From the NCBI GenBank assembly GCA_031292565.1, contig JARLGW010000010.1:124001-188000 (forward strand): a stretch of 64,000 nt of DNA, in the 5' to 3' direction. Every line of letters starts with the position of its first letter. The first letter of the stretch is position 1. The notes beneath the pieces were generated by a model. The model worked only from the letters and a program-made list of their open reading frames with translations. It was not told where the DNA came from and did not search any database. The position numbers and the translations under genes were made by a program. The stretch comes from Paludibacteraceae bacterium. Its GTDB lineage: Bacteria > Bacteroidota > Bacteroidia > Bacteroidales > Paludibacteraceae. Positions 54,317-62,582 of the stretch are shown here, in pieces.

Positions 54317-55330
54317 TTACCCTTTGCAGGATGCAAACATCTCTTCTGAATTTATTAGCAAATCAACATATTGACCTCTATTGTAGGCGGAAGCATTATC
54401 ATTGAGTTTCTTTTTAGATAATTTGCCTCTAAAATCATCAATGCTGCTATAGTTTTTAGTTTCCATCCAGTCTTCTATTTCTTGCTTAATGATTCCAATT
54501 TGAGGCAATCCGTTTTTATATAAGGTACTTACCACTTGTACGCAAGAACACCCAGCAAGAATTAGTTTGACAACATCGGCACCGGTAAATATGCCTTGGC
54601 TACTACATATATTCGCGTTTATATTTTCAAATAACAACCCGGCATATCTCAACGATTTTTTGTAATCGCCTTCATTACTAAAATTGATAGAATCAATATG
54701 TTTCTCACTCATAATATCAATATCGGGTTGAAGAAAAGAATTAAACAGAACGACTGAATTTACACCGGACAAGTCAAGCTTTTTTACAAAATTCAGTATA
54801 CTAGTGTAATCCGGGCTTAATTTTACACTAATAGGTATTGAGATGTTCTGTTTAATTTCTTTTATAATGTTAATTTGTTGTTCTTCTATCTCTTTTGCCC
54901 CTCTATCAAAATCGGAAGGAACTTGGTAAAAGTTGAGTTCAATTCCATCTACTCCGGTTTCGGCTAATAACTTGGCATATTTAATCCAAGTGTCATGGTT
55001 AATAGCATTAAGGCTGGCTATGAGGGGGATCGATATACTTTCCTTCGCTTTTCTTAAATTCAACAGATGTTCATCCGGCCCGGCATATTTGATATTCGGG
55101 TGCATGGTGAGCATTTCTGCATGAATATCATTAAATTCGGTAAGCTTCTCATCCAGTTGGAATCGTTCAAGCTGTATTTGTTCTTCAAACAAGGATTTGT
55201 AAACTACAGCTCCAGCCCCAAGCTCTTCTGCTTTTTTCAGTTTATCCAAATCTGTCATCAGGTTGGATGCTCCCACTATGATAGGGCTCTCTATTTCGAG
55301 GCCTAGATATGTTGTCTTTAGATTTTTCAT
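54317..55330 (-). CDS. dihydroorotate dehydrogenase-like flavoprotein
   Basis: 337 residues. MKNLKTTYLGLEIESPIIVG, GADEHLLNL-like segment, SLNAINHDTWIKYAKLLAET, SIPISVKLSPDYTSILNFVK and GIFTGADVVKLILAGCSCVQ match the DHOD/TIM-barrel fold. It is a paralogous DHOD-like group common in Bacteroidota; orotate synthesis is not proven. The 4Fe-4S ferredoxin gene directly upstream (16 bp away) may supply electrons. Confidence 0.85.
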   Translation of the reverse strand: MKNLKTTYLGLEIESPIIVGASNLMTDLDKLKKAEELGAGAVVYKSLFEEQIQLERFQLDEKLTEFNDIHAEMLTMHPNIKYAGPDEHLLNLRKAKESISIPLIASLNAINHDTWIKYAKLLAETGVDGIELNFYQVPSDFDRGAKEIEEQQINIIKEIKQNISIPISVKLSPDYTSILNFVKKLDLSGVNSVVLFNSFLQPDIDIMSEKHIDSINFSNEGDYKKSLRYAGLLFENINANICSSQGIFTGADVVKLILAGCSCVQVVSTLYKNGLPQIGIIKQEIEDWMETKNYSSIDDFRGKLSKKKLNDNASAYNRGQYVDLLINSEEMFASCKG

Positions 55331-55345
55331 GGGTGTAAATTGAAT

Positions 55346-55537
55346 TTACTCACTGTATTTTATAACTTCTGCTGGGCAATTATCTGCAGCTTCCTTTATT
55401 TTGTCTTCATAATCGGCATAGTTTACGCCTTCAATTACGGTTGCGGTGTCTTTCATTAAGAAAACAGCGGGGCAAGAGTCTTCGCACATGCCACATCCGG
55501 TACAACCGTCTTCTATCCAAACTTTTTTTATAGCCAT
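55346..55537 (-). CDS. single-cluster 4Fe-4S ferredoxin
   Basis: 63 residues. CTGCGMCEDSCP near residues 12-23 gives the CxxCxxCxxxCP motif, and a remote Cys lies in NCPAEVI (near residue 54). This arrangement fits monocluster ferredoxins. It is encoded immediately upstream of the DHOD-like gene on the same strand, so it may be its electron donor. Confidence 0.92.
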   Translation of the reverse strand: MAIKKVWIEDGCTGCGMCEDSCPAVFLMKDTATVIEGVNYADYEDKIKEAADNCPAEVIKYSE

Positions 55538-55543
55538 GATTTT

Positions 55544-55687
55544 TTATTTTTTAGTTAATTGAATTAATCCATTTTCATATCTGATGGCCACTTCCGGCCA
55601 GTTTACAATATTCCAGAACGCATCTATATAATCAGCCCGGTTGTTTTGATATTTCAAATAATAAGCATGTTCCTAGATATCAAGTAT
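55544..55687 (-). pseudogene. superoxide dismutase C-terminal relic
   Basis: Directly after the TGA of the bacterioferritin gene and in the same frame, minus-strand codons read ILDI[19 protein letters not shown], then [20 protein letters not shown] and a TAA at 55544-55546. This is the C-terminal 45 residues of a Fe/Mn superoxide dismutase; the normal D(V/I)WEHAYY has its Trp codon TGG changed to TAG. The N-terminal three-quarters of the gene is absent. It is a decayed remnant, likely left by deletion. Confidence 0.9.
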
Positions 55688-56167
55688 TCAACCTGCCTGA
55701 CTTCCGACTTGGCTAACCAAATAATTTTCTATACCCATTTGCTCTATTTGAGCTTGTTGTTTTTCCGCCCAATCGACATGATCTTCTTCCATGATTAGTA
55801 TTTTGGCAAGTAGGTCAACCGTGGCTTGATCGTCAACCTCACGTGCGAGTTTGATTGCTTCGTTATAACTAATTACAGCTTTAACTTCGTCGCTGTTATC
55901 GTTGCCTATCATCGCTGCAACGGTTTTCCCAATCTTCATGGCATTTAGCTTGGATACAATTGGTAAACCTTCTAAAAATATAATTCTCTCAATAAGCCAC
56001 TCGGCATGCTTCATTTCTTCCATCGCCTGTTTCCTAATAGCCAGGTATAGAATGTTGTATCCCCAGTTTTCACACATTTCAGAGTGTACCATATACTGGT
56101 TTATAGCTGTGAGTTCTTCCGCCAAAAGTGAATTTAAGACGGTCAGTAATTTTTCATTTCCTTTCAT
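55688..56167 (-). CDS. bfr: bacterioferritin
   Basis: 159 residues. Ferroxidase residues are in place: Glu18 (LLAEELTAINQY), Glu51 and His54 (EEMKHAE), and Glu127/His130 near EEDHVDW. Met52 is the heme ligand position. MVHSEMCENWGYNIL matches the family core. It stores iron and oxidises Fe2+ using H2O2 or O2. The superoxide dismutase remnant follows its stop. Confidence 0.94.
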   Translation of the reverse strand: MKGNEKLLTVLNSLLAEELTAINQYMVHSEMCENWGYNILYLAIRKQAMEEMKHAEWLIERIIFLEGLPIVSKLNAMKIGKTVAAMIGNDNSDEVKAVISYNEAIKLAREVDDQATVDLLAKILIMEEDHVDWAEKQQAQIEQMGIENYLVSQVGSQAG

Positions 56168-56222
56168 TGCTGTCTATTTTTTAAAGTTATAAATTGCCAT
56201 ACCTGTTTCATAAATAAATTTG

Positions 56223-56696
56223 TTATTTCTTTTTAGTAGGGACGATGAAAAGGGGTATGGTGGTATGCCGCAATACGTCTTCGGTAACGCTTCCCATAAT
56301 GATATTTTCCAACCATCGCCTACTGTGCGAACCCATAACAATAACATTTGCTTTCATTTCCTGCGCTGTTTTTAATATGATTTTACCAAAATCGCCTTCT
56401 TTAACTATCGTTTTTATCTCTTTATCACCCAGGTGAGTTTTTGATTTTTCAAGGAAACGGGTCATGGCATCTTTCAAACTATTGTCGAATAAATGTGCAG
56501 CTTCCATTCCTTGAATACCCATAATGCCGGTGGAAGGGTAAGTGTCAAGCACAGAATAGTCCGAATAATAAGTTACATCGGCTACCACATGTATCAATGT
56601 TACTTCCGCGTTCATGGCTTTAGCCAAAAAATAGCCTGCTTCGGCTACTTTTTGCGCGGTGGGGTCAAAATCTAATGCTATCAATACTTTCTTCAT
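56223..56696 (-). CDS. universal stress protein (UspA family)
   Basis: 157 residues. KVLIALDFDPTAQKVAEAGY at the N-terminus and the ATP-binding signature VIVMGSHSRRWLENIIMGSV (about residues 124-143) with VTEDVLRHTTIPLFIVP. Single Usp domain. It lies in the stress gene stretch of this strand. Confidence 0.93.
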   Translation of the reverse strand: MKKVLIALDFDPTAQKVAEAGYFLAKAMNAEVTLIHVVADVTYYSDYSVLDTYPSTGIMGIQGMEAAHLFDNSLKDAMTRFLEKSKTHLGDKEIKTIVKEGDFGKIILKTAQEMKANVIVMGSHSRRWLENIIMGSVTEDVLRHTTIPLFIVPTKKK

Positions 56697-56717
56697 GGTT
56701 GTAGTATTATTTATTTT

Positions 56718-57023
56718 TTAATTGATTTCCCCTTTGTCTTCTTCCAAGTCGTCATGGTCGTCACCTCCCAAGCTGTAATAATTATTTTCTTCATCTTCGC
56801 TGCCAATATTTTCTTGTTTGTCGTCCAACTCCGATCCAGGGACATCCAAATCGCCGCCCAATATGTCATCATTGTTTGTTGACTCTTTGTTTCTAGAAAT
56901 ATCCTCTGGGTCAATCCCTTTTGCTTCGTTATCTTGAGCATAAAGATCTTCTTTGGAAGGATACATAGGGTAGCCTTGAAGGCTCATATTCGTGTTGGTT
57001 ATATGTTCTCCGTTCTTTTTCAT
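56718..57023 (-). CDS. small acidic Bacteroidota protein
   Basis: 101 residues, strongly acidic. NMSLQGYPMYPSKEDLYAQD near the N-terminus; LDVPGSELDDKQENIGSEDE and ENNYYSLGGDDHDDLEEDKG at the C-terminus. This composition, with YPxYPxxEDxY and PGSELDD motifs, recurs in Bacteroidota genomes as a conserved protein of unknown function. It appears disordered; no signal peptide or membrane segment. Confidence 0.7.
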   Translation of the reverse strand: MKKNGEHITNTNMSLQGYPMYPSKEDLYAQDNEAKGIDPEDISRNKESTNNDDILGGDLDVPGSELDDKQENIGSEDEENNYYSLGGDDHDDLEEDKGEIN

Positions 57024-57074
57024 CTTATTTAAAATCTTATATTTTGTTTTGATAATTAAAACTTACTTGGCATG

Positions 57075-57287
57075 CTACGCCTTTATATTCCAGTCATCAA
57101 TAAAATCGTCATTCTTTCCTCGCCTTTTCTTTGACTCTTTATTTTTGGATATATTTTCTTTGCTTACATTGTTATCTTTGTTAAATTCGGACTGATTGTT
57201 TTCTTTAGAATCCATTGGAGAATTGACTTCCTTTTCGGCATTCATCGGTTTGTTCGACGGGTTGCTTTCATCATTGTAGGTTTTCAT
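57075..57287 (-). CDS. small hydrophilic protein, unknown
   Basis: 70 residues from the ATG at 57287 (MKTYNDESNPSNKPMNAEKE); starting at 57374 would overlap the outer membrane gene. Highly polar, Asn/Lys/Ser-rich, with a basic KKRRGKNDD stretch before the C-terminus (DDFIDDWNIKA). Probably disordered. No family known to me. Confidence 0.5.
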   Translation of the reverse strand: MKTYNDESNPSNKPMNAEKEVNSPMDSKENNQSEFNKDNNVSKENISKNKESKKRRGKNDDFIDDWNIKA

Positions 57288-57315
57288 ACATATTGCTTTT
57301 AACTGATTGTTTCTT

Positions 57316-57786
57316 TTAAAAAATATAACGAATGGAGAATGCCCAACCATCTCCCCAAAAGCCTGTATAGCCAATAATGTTTAAGGATGGTTTCCAGTCA
57401 ATTCCTATGTTTATAGGTATTTCTCTGAAACTGTATTCCAACCCTAAGATTCCATCAATGCCCACAACGGTATAATTTGTACCGAGATCTCCCCAATCAA
57501 CATAATTGCCGTCCCAGAAGCCAACATGTCCACCAACACCATAATACCATTTCAAGCGTTGGAGATTGAAAGCCTGGTTATGGACTTCATACAGCCCGGT
57601 AACTTGGAATCCTCTCCATCTGCTATCGAAAATTCCTTCGACTGCTGATCTTGAACTAATAAAATGTTTAATAGTCAACCCATTGAAATAGCCTCCTCTA
57701 AAACCAATTCCGGTACTATAATCTTGTGCGCTACTTATTGTATATAAACAAATTACAAGGAAAAAAGTTAGATTTATTTTTTTCAT
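57316..57786 (-). CDS. small outer membrane beta-barrel-like protein
   Basis: 156 residues with signal peptide MKKINLTFFLVICLYTISSA and alternating beta strands (GIGFRGGYFNGLTIKHFISS, VTGLYEVHNQAFNLQRLKWY, GVGGHVGFWDGNYVD) ending in aromatic FSIRYIF, which fits an 8-strand barrel. Located between other stress genes of the minus strand. Function unknown. Confidence 0.72.
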   Translation of the reverse strand: MKKINLTFFLVICLYTISSAQDYSTGIGFRGGYFNGLTIKHFISSRSAVEGIFDSRWRGFQVTGLYEVHNQAFNLQRLKWYYGVGGHVGFWDGNYVDWGDLGTNYTVVGIDGILGLEYSFREIPINIGIDWKPSLNIIGYTGFWGDGWAFSIRYIF

Positions 57787-57873
57787 TATGCTGATTTTAT
57801 TAAATACATTTCAAATTCATAATTATCATTGGTCCTTGTGTTTTCCTTGTAATGACCAATTTCTGTGTGTTTT

Positions 57874-58059
57874 TTATTTTAAGGATACAATAATTTCAAT
57901 CACTTCTTCTTTTGTTTTTCCCAACTTATTGCCAAGCATTTCAAGCATCTCTTTTTCTTTACCTTCGGGAAAAAATAAGTCTTCATCCGTGATGATTGTG
58001 AATTTTTGTTTGAGCTTTTCTTTTTTCTCGTTCCAGTATCCAATTTCTTTATTATCCAT
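57874..58059 (-). CDS. CsbD-like small stress protein
   Basis: 61 residues: MDNKEIGYWNEKKEKLKQKF, TIITDEDLFFPEGKEKEMLE, MLGNKLGKTKEEVIEIIVSL. The W.E.K.KLKQKF start and LGKTKEEV end match CsbD-like proteins. The gene at 63772 encodes a paralogue. It is preceded by a direct-repeat promoter, with 40 bp from the -7 element to the ATG. Confidence 0.85.
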   Translation of the reverse strand: MDNKEIGYWNEKKEKLKQKFTIITDEDLFFPEGKEKEMLEMLGNKLGKTKEEVIEIIVSLK

Positions 58060-58099
58060 GTTTTTTTATTTTTAGCGTGAGCATGAATGTTGGGTTATA

Positions 58100-58163
58100 T
58101 AAAAATACGGTATATCTTGTTGCTTGATGTTATACAATTCTTTGGTTCTGTTGCATAATTCAC
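58100..58163 (-). promoter_or_regulatory. direct-repeat promoter, site E (CsbD-like)
   Basis: In gene orientation GTGAATTATGCAAC, GTATAA 21 bp after ATGCAA, then 25 bp to TTTTA (58100-58104). Confidence 0.6.
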
Positions 58164-58211
58164 ACATATCCAACTTATTTATCCGTGTACTGGCTAAGCT
58201 GTGTAATACAA

Positions 58212-58245
58212 AAAAACAGAGGCCTTTTGAGGAGCCTCTGTTTTT
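58212..58245. terminator. bidirectional intrinsic terminator after the OmpA-family gene
   Basis: AAAAACAGAGGC / GCCTCTGTTTTT with a 10-nt loop, followed on either strand by A/T. It lies 30 bp beyond the OmpA stop at 58275. Confidence 0.8.
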
Positions 58246-58274
58246 CACTACGGTAACAATTGATTTGAAAAATT

Positions 58275-60329
58275 CTACTTACGAGGAATTATATCTACAA
58301 TAACGGTACGATTATAAAAGCGTTCTTCTGGCAGGTTGTTTTCAAATGTAGAAAAAGTTTTGTCTGCACCAAATCCATATACTTTTAAGTTCACATCGGT
58401 AATTTTTGCTTTGGCCATGCTTTTTTCGAGAATTACCTTCACATCATTTGCACGGGCTACGGACAATCTTTTGTTGTTGGCCGAATCGCCAATAATATCG
58501 GTATGTCCGTGTATGATAACCGTTGCACCCGATTGGATTTTAGGTGTCACAACATTGCTAAGATATTTTTCATACATATAAATGGCTTTAGAGTTATTGA
58601 ACTCATAGATGATACTGAATCTCATCATTTCCTCATTTTCAGGTGGAGTCCATAGCACTATGGATACAGATGTTTCTTGCGTTACGGTTTTGCCGCTTTT
58701 GGTTCTACCTATCATGGTTACCTTATAGTCTCCTTTGGTTTTGTTACCCAAAATAGATTTTCCGGGAATACTCACGCTATCTTCCGTGTATGGACCAAGA
58801 TGTTGCACCACCCCGTTTTCATCTTTGATGTCCAACGACCATGACGAGAATCCTTCGGTTGCACCTTTCGCGTAAAAGGTAACATAACTATCCAGAGGAG
58901 CTTCTTCCACCCCAACAAGTTCTATCGGTTTAAGTGGGGCTTCCTGTCCACTCTGAAATTCCATCAGTAAGGCTGGTGAACTGCTCTCAATAGACACACG
59001 ACGATCTCCTTGGCGAAGTAAATCCAGCTCTTTGGTTCCGCCGGGTTGTTCTGATGGAATTTTTGGTTTATATCGTCCTTCAATACTGATTCTTGAAGCA
59101 TCAATATCAAATACGGTTACCAAGTAATGCTTTATTGATTCAGCCATCTCCTTACCATCTTTCGGTCCTTTTTCCGACGAGCCTACTAACACAATGGTTG
59201 CCGATGGATTTTCATTCATACGGTCGCCCAAAATATTCAGGATATTGTGATATACATTCATTTCTCTTTCCGAACGGCCAGAAAGCCTTTTCGGAGCAAG
59301 CACTTCCATTTGGTTTTCTTTGAATGTTTTCACGTCACCTTTACTAAGTAGAATATAGCGTTTAGGAATCTCGGTTGATCCTAGATCGAAAAACACATAG
59401 TTACGCAATGGAAAAGTTTCCCTCACCCTGCGTTCAACAGGAATGTTGGTGGGTGAATTAACAGAGAAATTCACGGTGGAGTCTTTTACAATAACCGCCG
59501 CGACGGGAAGTGTTGCCATGGTTTGCGCCTGTTGTGGAGCCACTTTGTGCCCTACCCCAAACTTAAAGGCTGCACCTACTCGGAGCGTAGTTATGTTCAA
59601 CGTTTCTATGGAACGAGGGTTTTGACCAAAATAAGGATGATAGGATACAAAAGGCGAAAGAACAAATTGAGTACGCTTGTTTTTTGAGGAAAGATGAATA
59701 TCATACCCGGCTCCAACTTGCATGGATAGTATTGTTTTTTCCACATTACTAAAATCACCTTTTACTTCCGCACCGGAAACTTGATCCACATAAGCAGGAT
59801 TTGTTCCCAACTGGTAATCGAAACTTTTTTCCACGTTAACAGCCAGACGTGGACCGGCATACAAATACAAATCGGATTTGAATGGTGCAAATCGCAAACT
59901 CGGTTCTACCGTAATATAACTAATATCAGCATCCAGATCTGCCGGGCAGTTGCAAGGTGTTTTTATCTGGTTGAACTTAGCGTTGCGGTTATCATACCCC
60001 ACTTGTAGCATAGCTCCCCATCTACTATTCGGGCGATGAAATTCTACGAGCGGTGCAAGATAAAGACCTACACCATTACCATTGTGAAAAGTGGATGGAA
60101 CCGTAAGGGTTGAATTCAATTCTTGCGTGCTTCCACGATAGAAATTGAAGTTAGCACCACCGGCTACGCCAAGCCACCACGAGGGTTGAATATACGCTGC
60201 TTCTTGTGCTTGAATAGTAGTGTGTAACCCGATCAACATTAAAGCACCTACAAAAAGGCTTTTAATGATTGAGAAACAAGGGAACCACGCTATGCGTGAT
60301 TCCTTTTGTAAATTAATTTTAGCTTTCAT
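58275..60329 (-). CDS. OmpA-family outer membrane protein with N-terminal barrel
   Basis: 684 residues. Signal/membrane segment near 17-41 (IIKSLFVGALMLIGLHTTIQ then AQ), an outer membrane barrel domain (about 45-265: GVAGGANFNFYRGSTQELNS, LYLYAGPRLAVNVEKSFDYQ), a middle region with a first OmpA-like segment (MNENPSATIVLVGSSEKGPK) and a C-terminal OmpA domain (ATVIIHGHTDIIGDSANNKR, LSVARANDVKVILEKSM). It lies 5 bp after the DUF3494 gene and is presumably co-transcribed from site D. The protein may anchor the outer membrane to peptidoglycan. Confidence 0.88.
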   Translation of the reverse strand: MKAKINLQKESRIAWFPCFSIIKSLFVGALMLIGLHTTIQAQEAAYIQPSWWLGVAGGANFNFYRGSTQELNSTLTVPSTFHNGNGVGLYLAPLVEFHRPNSRWGAMLQVGYDNRNAKFNQIKTPCNCPADLDADISYITVEPSLRFAPFKSDLYLYAGPRLAVNVEKSFDYQLGTNPAYVDQVSGAEVKGDFSNVEKTILSMQVGAGYDIHLSSKNKRTQFVLSPFVSYHPYFGQNPRSIETLNITTLRVGAAFKFGVGHKVAPQQAQTMATLPVAAVIVKDSTVNFSVNSPTNIPVERRVRETFPLRNYVFFDLGSTEIPKRYILLSKGDVKTFKENQMEVLAPKRLSGRSEREMNVYHNILNILGDRMNENPSATIVLVGSSEKGPKDGKEMAESIKHYLVTVFDIDASRISIEGRYKPKIPSEQPGGTKELDLLRQGDRRVSIESSSPALLMEFQSGQEAPLKPIELVGVEEAPLDSYVTFYAKGATEGFSSWSLDIKDENGVVQHLGPYTEDSVSIPGKSILGNKTKGDYKVTMIGRTKSGKTVTQETSVSIVLWTPPENEEMMRFSIIYEFNNSKAIYMYEKYLSNVVTPKIQSGATVIIHGHTDIIGDSANNKRLSVARANDVKVILEKSMAKAKITDVNLKVYGFGADKTFSTFENNLPEERFYNRTVIVDIIPRK

Positions 60330-60334
60330 ATATA

Positions 60335-62017
60335 TTATGGCTTATTGATAATGTTTGTACTGGTTAATACTACAGCTCCATTTTGAACAAGCATCCGGCC
60401 TGTTGCTGTTGAATTCGAGTTCATCGTTATGGATGTGAGTGCTAAAACATTTCCATAAAATGAGGTATAATCTCCAATAGTAGCGGAACTGCCCACCTGC
60501 CAATAAACATTTTTAGCTTGAGCACCATTGGCAAGAACTACACTACCTCCTGTTGTGGTAATAAGGGTAGATGCAATTTGGAAAATCCAAACGGCATTCA
60601 CATCGCCCTGTGCATCAAGAGTTAAACTACTTCCATTTATGGCAAGTGAAGAGGTCGATTTCCAAATTCCAGGGGCAAGTGTTAATCCACTCAAATCGCC
60701 AGATACTGTTGCAGGTGCGGGTGCCGTTGCGCCTTCAGCATAAAGATATGCATCGGTCAAATCCTGTTTCGCCTGTATTAACATGGCGGGTACTGGTGCC
60801 GCATCAGTAGAGGTATAAATAGCCCCATTCACTACCGTGGCAGGAGGAAATCCGGTAACGGCGGTGCCGGGATATATACCCACATCCAAATTATTTATCA
60901 CGCTAGGGCCTGCATTGTTGGTAACCGTGGAATAAGCAATAATTCCGAATCGGGCAACCGATTTAAGATCTGGAGCTATTGGACCTAAATGAGCCACGGT
61001 ACTAAATGTCCATACATAGTTACTTACCAACGGGGTACCGGCTACATTCTTAGCTCCGGTAGTAATGGTAACGGTATATGTGGCATCCGACAAGAGATTT
61101 GCCGTAGGCGTAAAGGTTACCATTGACCCACTGTACGAAATGGTTCCGGCCACCGAAGTAGTTCCATTTTTCACTGTAAAGGTGGAAGCCGTAAGAGTGG
61201 CTGCATCCATCGGTACACTAAAGGTTGCTGTAATAATTTTAGTAAGAGCCACACCTGTTGCATTGTTCAATGGGTCGGTTAGTATTACGGTAGGTGCAGT
61301 TAATGTTCCTGTTGTAAACGTCCACACATAATTGCTCAATAATGGGTTGCCGGCTACATTCTTAGCCCCGGTTTTAATCGTGGCTGTATAAACCGTGTTT
61401 GGAGAAAGAGCAACGGTTGGTGTAAAACTTGCCGTGGAGTCTATGTATGATACGGTACCTGCTATAAGCGTAGAACCTTGTTTTAACGTGAAAGTGCTAT
61501 CAGTGATAGTTGATGAGTTCATCGGCATACTAAACTTGGCTGTAATAATTTTGTTTAGCAGCACGCCTGTTGCATTATTCACCGGATCAGTGGCAATTAC
61601 TAATGGCGACACAACCGTTCCGGTACTAAAAGTCCACACGTAATCCGCTTGAAGCGCATTGCCTTTCAAGTCTTTTACTGAAGTTTTAACTCTACCTATA
61701 TAGGTGGTGTTGGATGCCAAATTGTTTGTAGGGGTAAACGTGGCTACTAACCCGTTGTAAGAAAGAGTACCTGCCACTACATTTGTTCCGTTTAATATCG
61801 AAACAGATGACGAAGTGATTGTGGAGGGATTCATTTCCTCATTGAATGTGACGGTAATAATCTGATTTAGGGCTACGCTCGTAGCCAGATTAGCGGGATT
61901 TGTAGCCGTTACAACAGGGCATACCCCAACGACTTCCGAGAATTTATCATCTTTACACCCCCCTAATAAAACAACTGCTATTAATATAGGAGTTGTCAAA
62001 AGTTTTTTTATGCTCAT
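60335..62017 (-). CDS. lipoprotein with three Ig-like (Big_5) domains and a DUF3494 ice-binding-like domain
   Basis: 560 residues. MSIKKLLTTPILIAVVLLGG then CKDDK gives a lipobox. Three Ig-like repeats (about 32-340) each contain motifs like VALNQIITVTFNEEMNPSTI, VWTFSTG. The C-terminal DUF3494 domain (about 350-560) shows DLKSVARFGIIAYSTVTNNA, PATVSGDLSGLTLAPGIWKS, SSLAINGSSLTLDAQGDVNA and VYWQVGSSATIGDYTSFYGN. DUF3494 proteins include ice-binding antifreeze proteins; ice binding here is not shown. It is surface-displayed with the OmpA protein of the same operon. Confidence 0.9.
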   Translation of the reverse strand: MSIKKLLTTPILIAVVLLGGCKDDKFSEVVGVCPVVTATNPANLATSVALNQIITVTFNEEMNPSTITSSSVSILNGTNVVAGTLSYNGLVATFTPTNNLASNTTYIGRVKTSVKDLKGNALQADYVWTFSTGTVVSPLVIATDPVNNATGVLLNKIITAKFSMPMNSSTITDSTFTLKQGSTLIAGTVSYIDSTASFTPTVALSPNTVYTATIKTGAKNVAGNPLLSNYVWTFTTGTLTAPTVILTDPLNNATGVALTKIITATFSVPMDAATLTASTFTVKNGTTSVAGTISYSGSMVTFTPTANLLSDATYTVTITTGAKNVAGTPLVSNYVWTFSTVAHLGPIAPDLKSVARFGIIAYSTVTNNAGPSVINNLDVGIYPGTAVTGFPPATVVNGAIYTSTDAAPVPAMLIQAKQDLTDAYLYAEGATAPAPATVSGDLSGLTLAPGIWKSTSSLAINGSSLTLDAQGDVNAVWIFQIASTLITTTGGSVVLANGAQAKNVYWQVGSSATIGDYTSFYGNVLALTSITMNSNSTATGRMLVQNGAVVLTSTNIINKP

Positions 62018-62055
62018 TATGTTTGTTTTTAGTAAGTGAAAAAATCTTCACAAAA

Positions 62056-62119
62056 CAAAGATGGGCTGTTTGCAACTCTATAGTATTACATAATTTAAGA
62101 AAGGATTTACATTATTCAC
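62056..62119 (-). promoter_or_regulatory. direct-repeat promoter, site D (DUF3494-OmpA operon)
   Basis: In gene orientation GTGAATAATGTAA, ATGTAA 21 bp after ATGTAA, then 25 bp to CTTTG (62056-62060). The start codon is 38 bp further. Confidence 0.72.
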
Positions 62120-62225
62120 ACATACGGTTGTGAATATCTCGTTCGAACATAGCCATTTACACTGATGTTTCGCTACTTATTAACGAACGTGGAATTAAAC
62201 GGTAAAGCAGAGTCTCCTTAATAAT

Positions 62226-62290
62226 GTGGGAATAATGTAACAACTACAAATAGTTATGTAATAATAAGAATACAAAAACCTGCACCTTTG
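62226..62290 (+). promoter_or_regulatory. direct-repeat promoter, site C (candidate small RNA)
   Basis: GTGGGAATAATGTAAC with a second ATGTAA 21 bp later (62235-62240 and 62256-62261), then 24 bp to CTTTG (62286-62290). No protein gene follows within range; a terminated transcript does. Confidence 0.7.
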
Positions 62291-62296
62291 TTCCAC

Positions 62297-62450
62297 GATT
62301 AATTGTTACATCTTTTATTCTTTTACCCAAGATATGAAGGGACTAGAAATAGCTCTTAATAATTTTACAGTATATAATTAGGAGGAGAAGAGGTTGGCGA
62401 CTCCTAATTATACAAAGACTGATTTTTCAATCAGTCTTTGGCTTTTTTAA
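62297..62450 (+). ncRNA. candidate small RNA (~150 nt) with 12-bp stem-loop and terminator
   Basis: From the predicted start just after site C, the transcript runs to the terminator at 62413-62448. It contains a perfect 12-bp stem (TATAATTAGGAG 62373-62384 / CTCCTAATTATA 62401-62412) with a 16-nt loop GAGAAGAGGTTGGCGA, immediately followed by a second perfect 12-bp stem and T run. A 15-codon frame (ATG near 62335, MKGLEIALNNFTVYN) exists, whose stop lies in the first stem; it could be a leader peptide, but a structured RNA is the simpler reading. The loop is a natural candidate for pairing with mRNA targets. Confidence 0.6.
62413..62448 (+). terminator. intrinsic terminator of the candidate small RNA
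   Basis: CAAAGACTGATT / AATCAGTCTTTG, perfect 12-bp stem with a 4-nt loop, followed by GCTTTTTT. Confidence 0.9.
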
Positions 62451-62473
62451 TACACTTATATCCAGCTATAAAT

Positions 62474-62539
62474 GTGAGAATAATGTAATTTTTTCATAAA
62501 GTTATGTAAGGTTCCTGATGGGTAAAAAACACAACTTTG
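62474..62539 (+). promoter_or_regulatory. direct-repeat promoter, site B (BON-SHOCT operon)
   Basis: GTGAGAATAATGTAAT, second ATGTAA (62504-62509) 21 bp after the first (62483-62488), then 25 bp to CTTTG (62535-62539). The start codon is 43 bp further. Confidence 0.75.
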
Positions 62540-62582
62540 TATTGTTGCGAAAATGTTTTCACAACCATAAGAATGAAATAAA

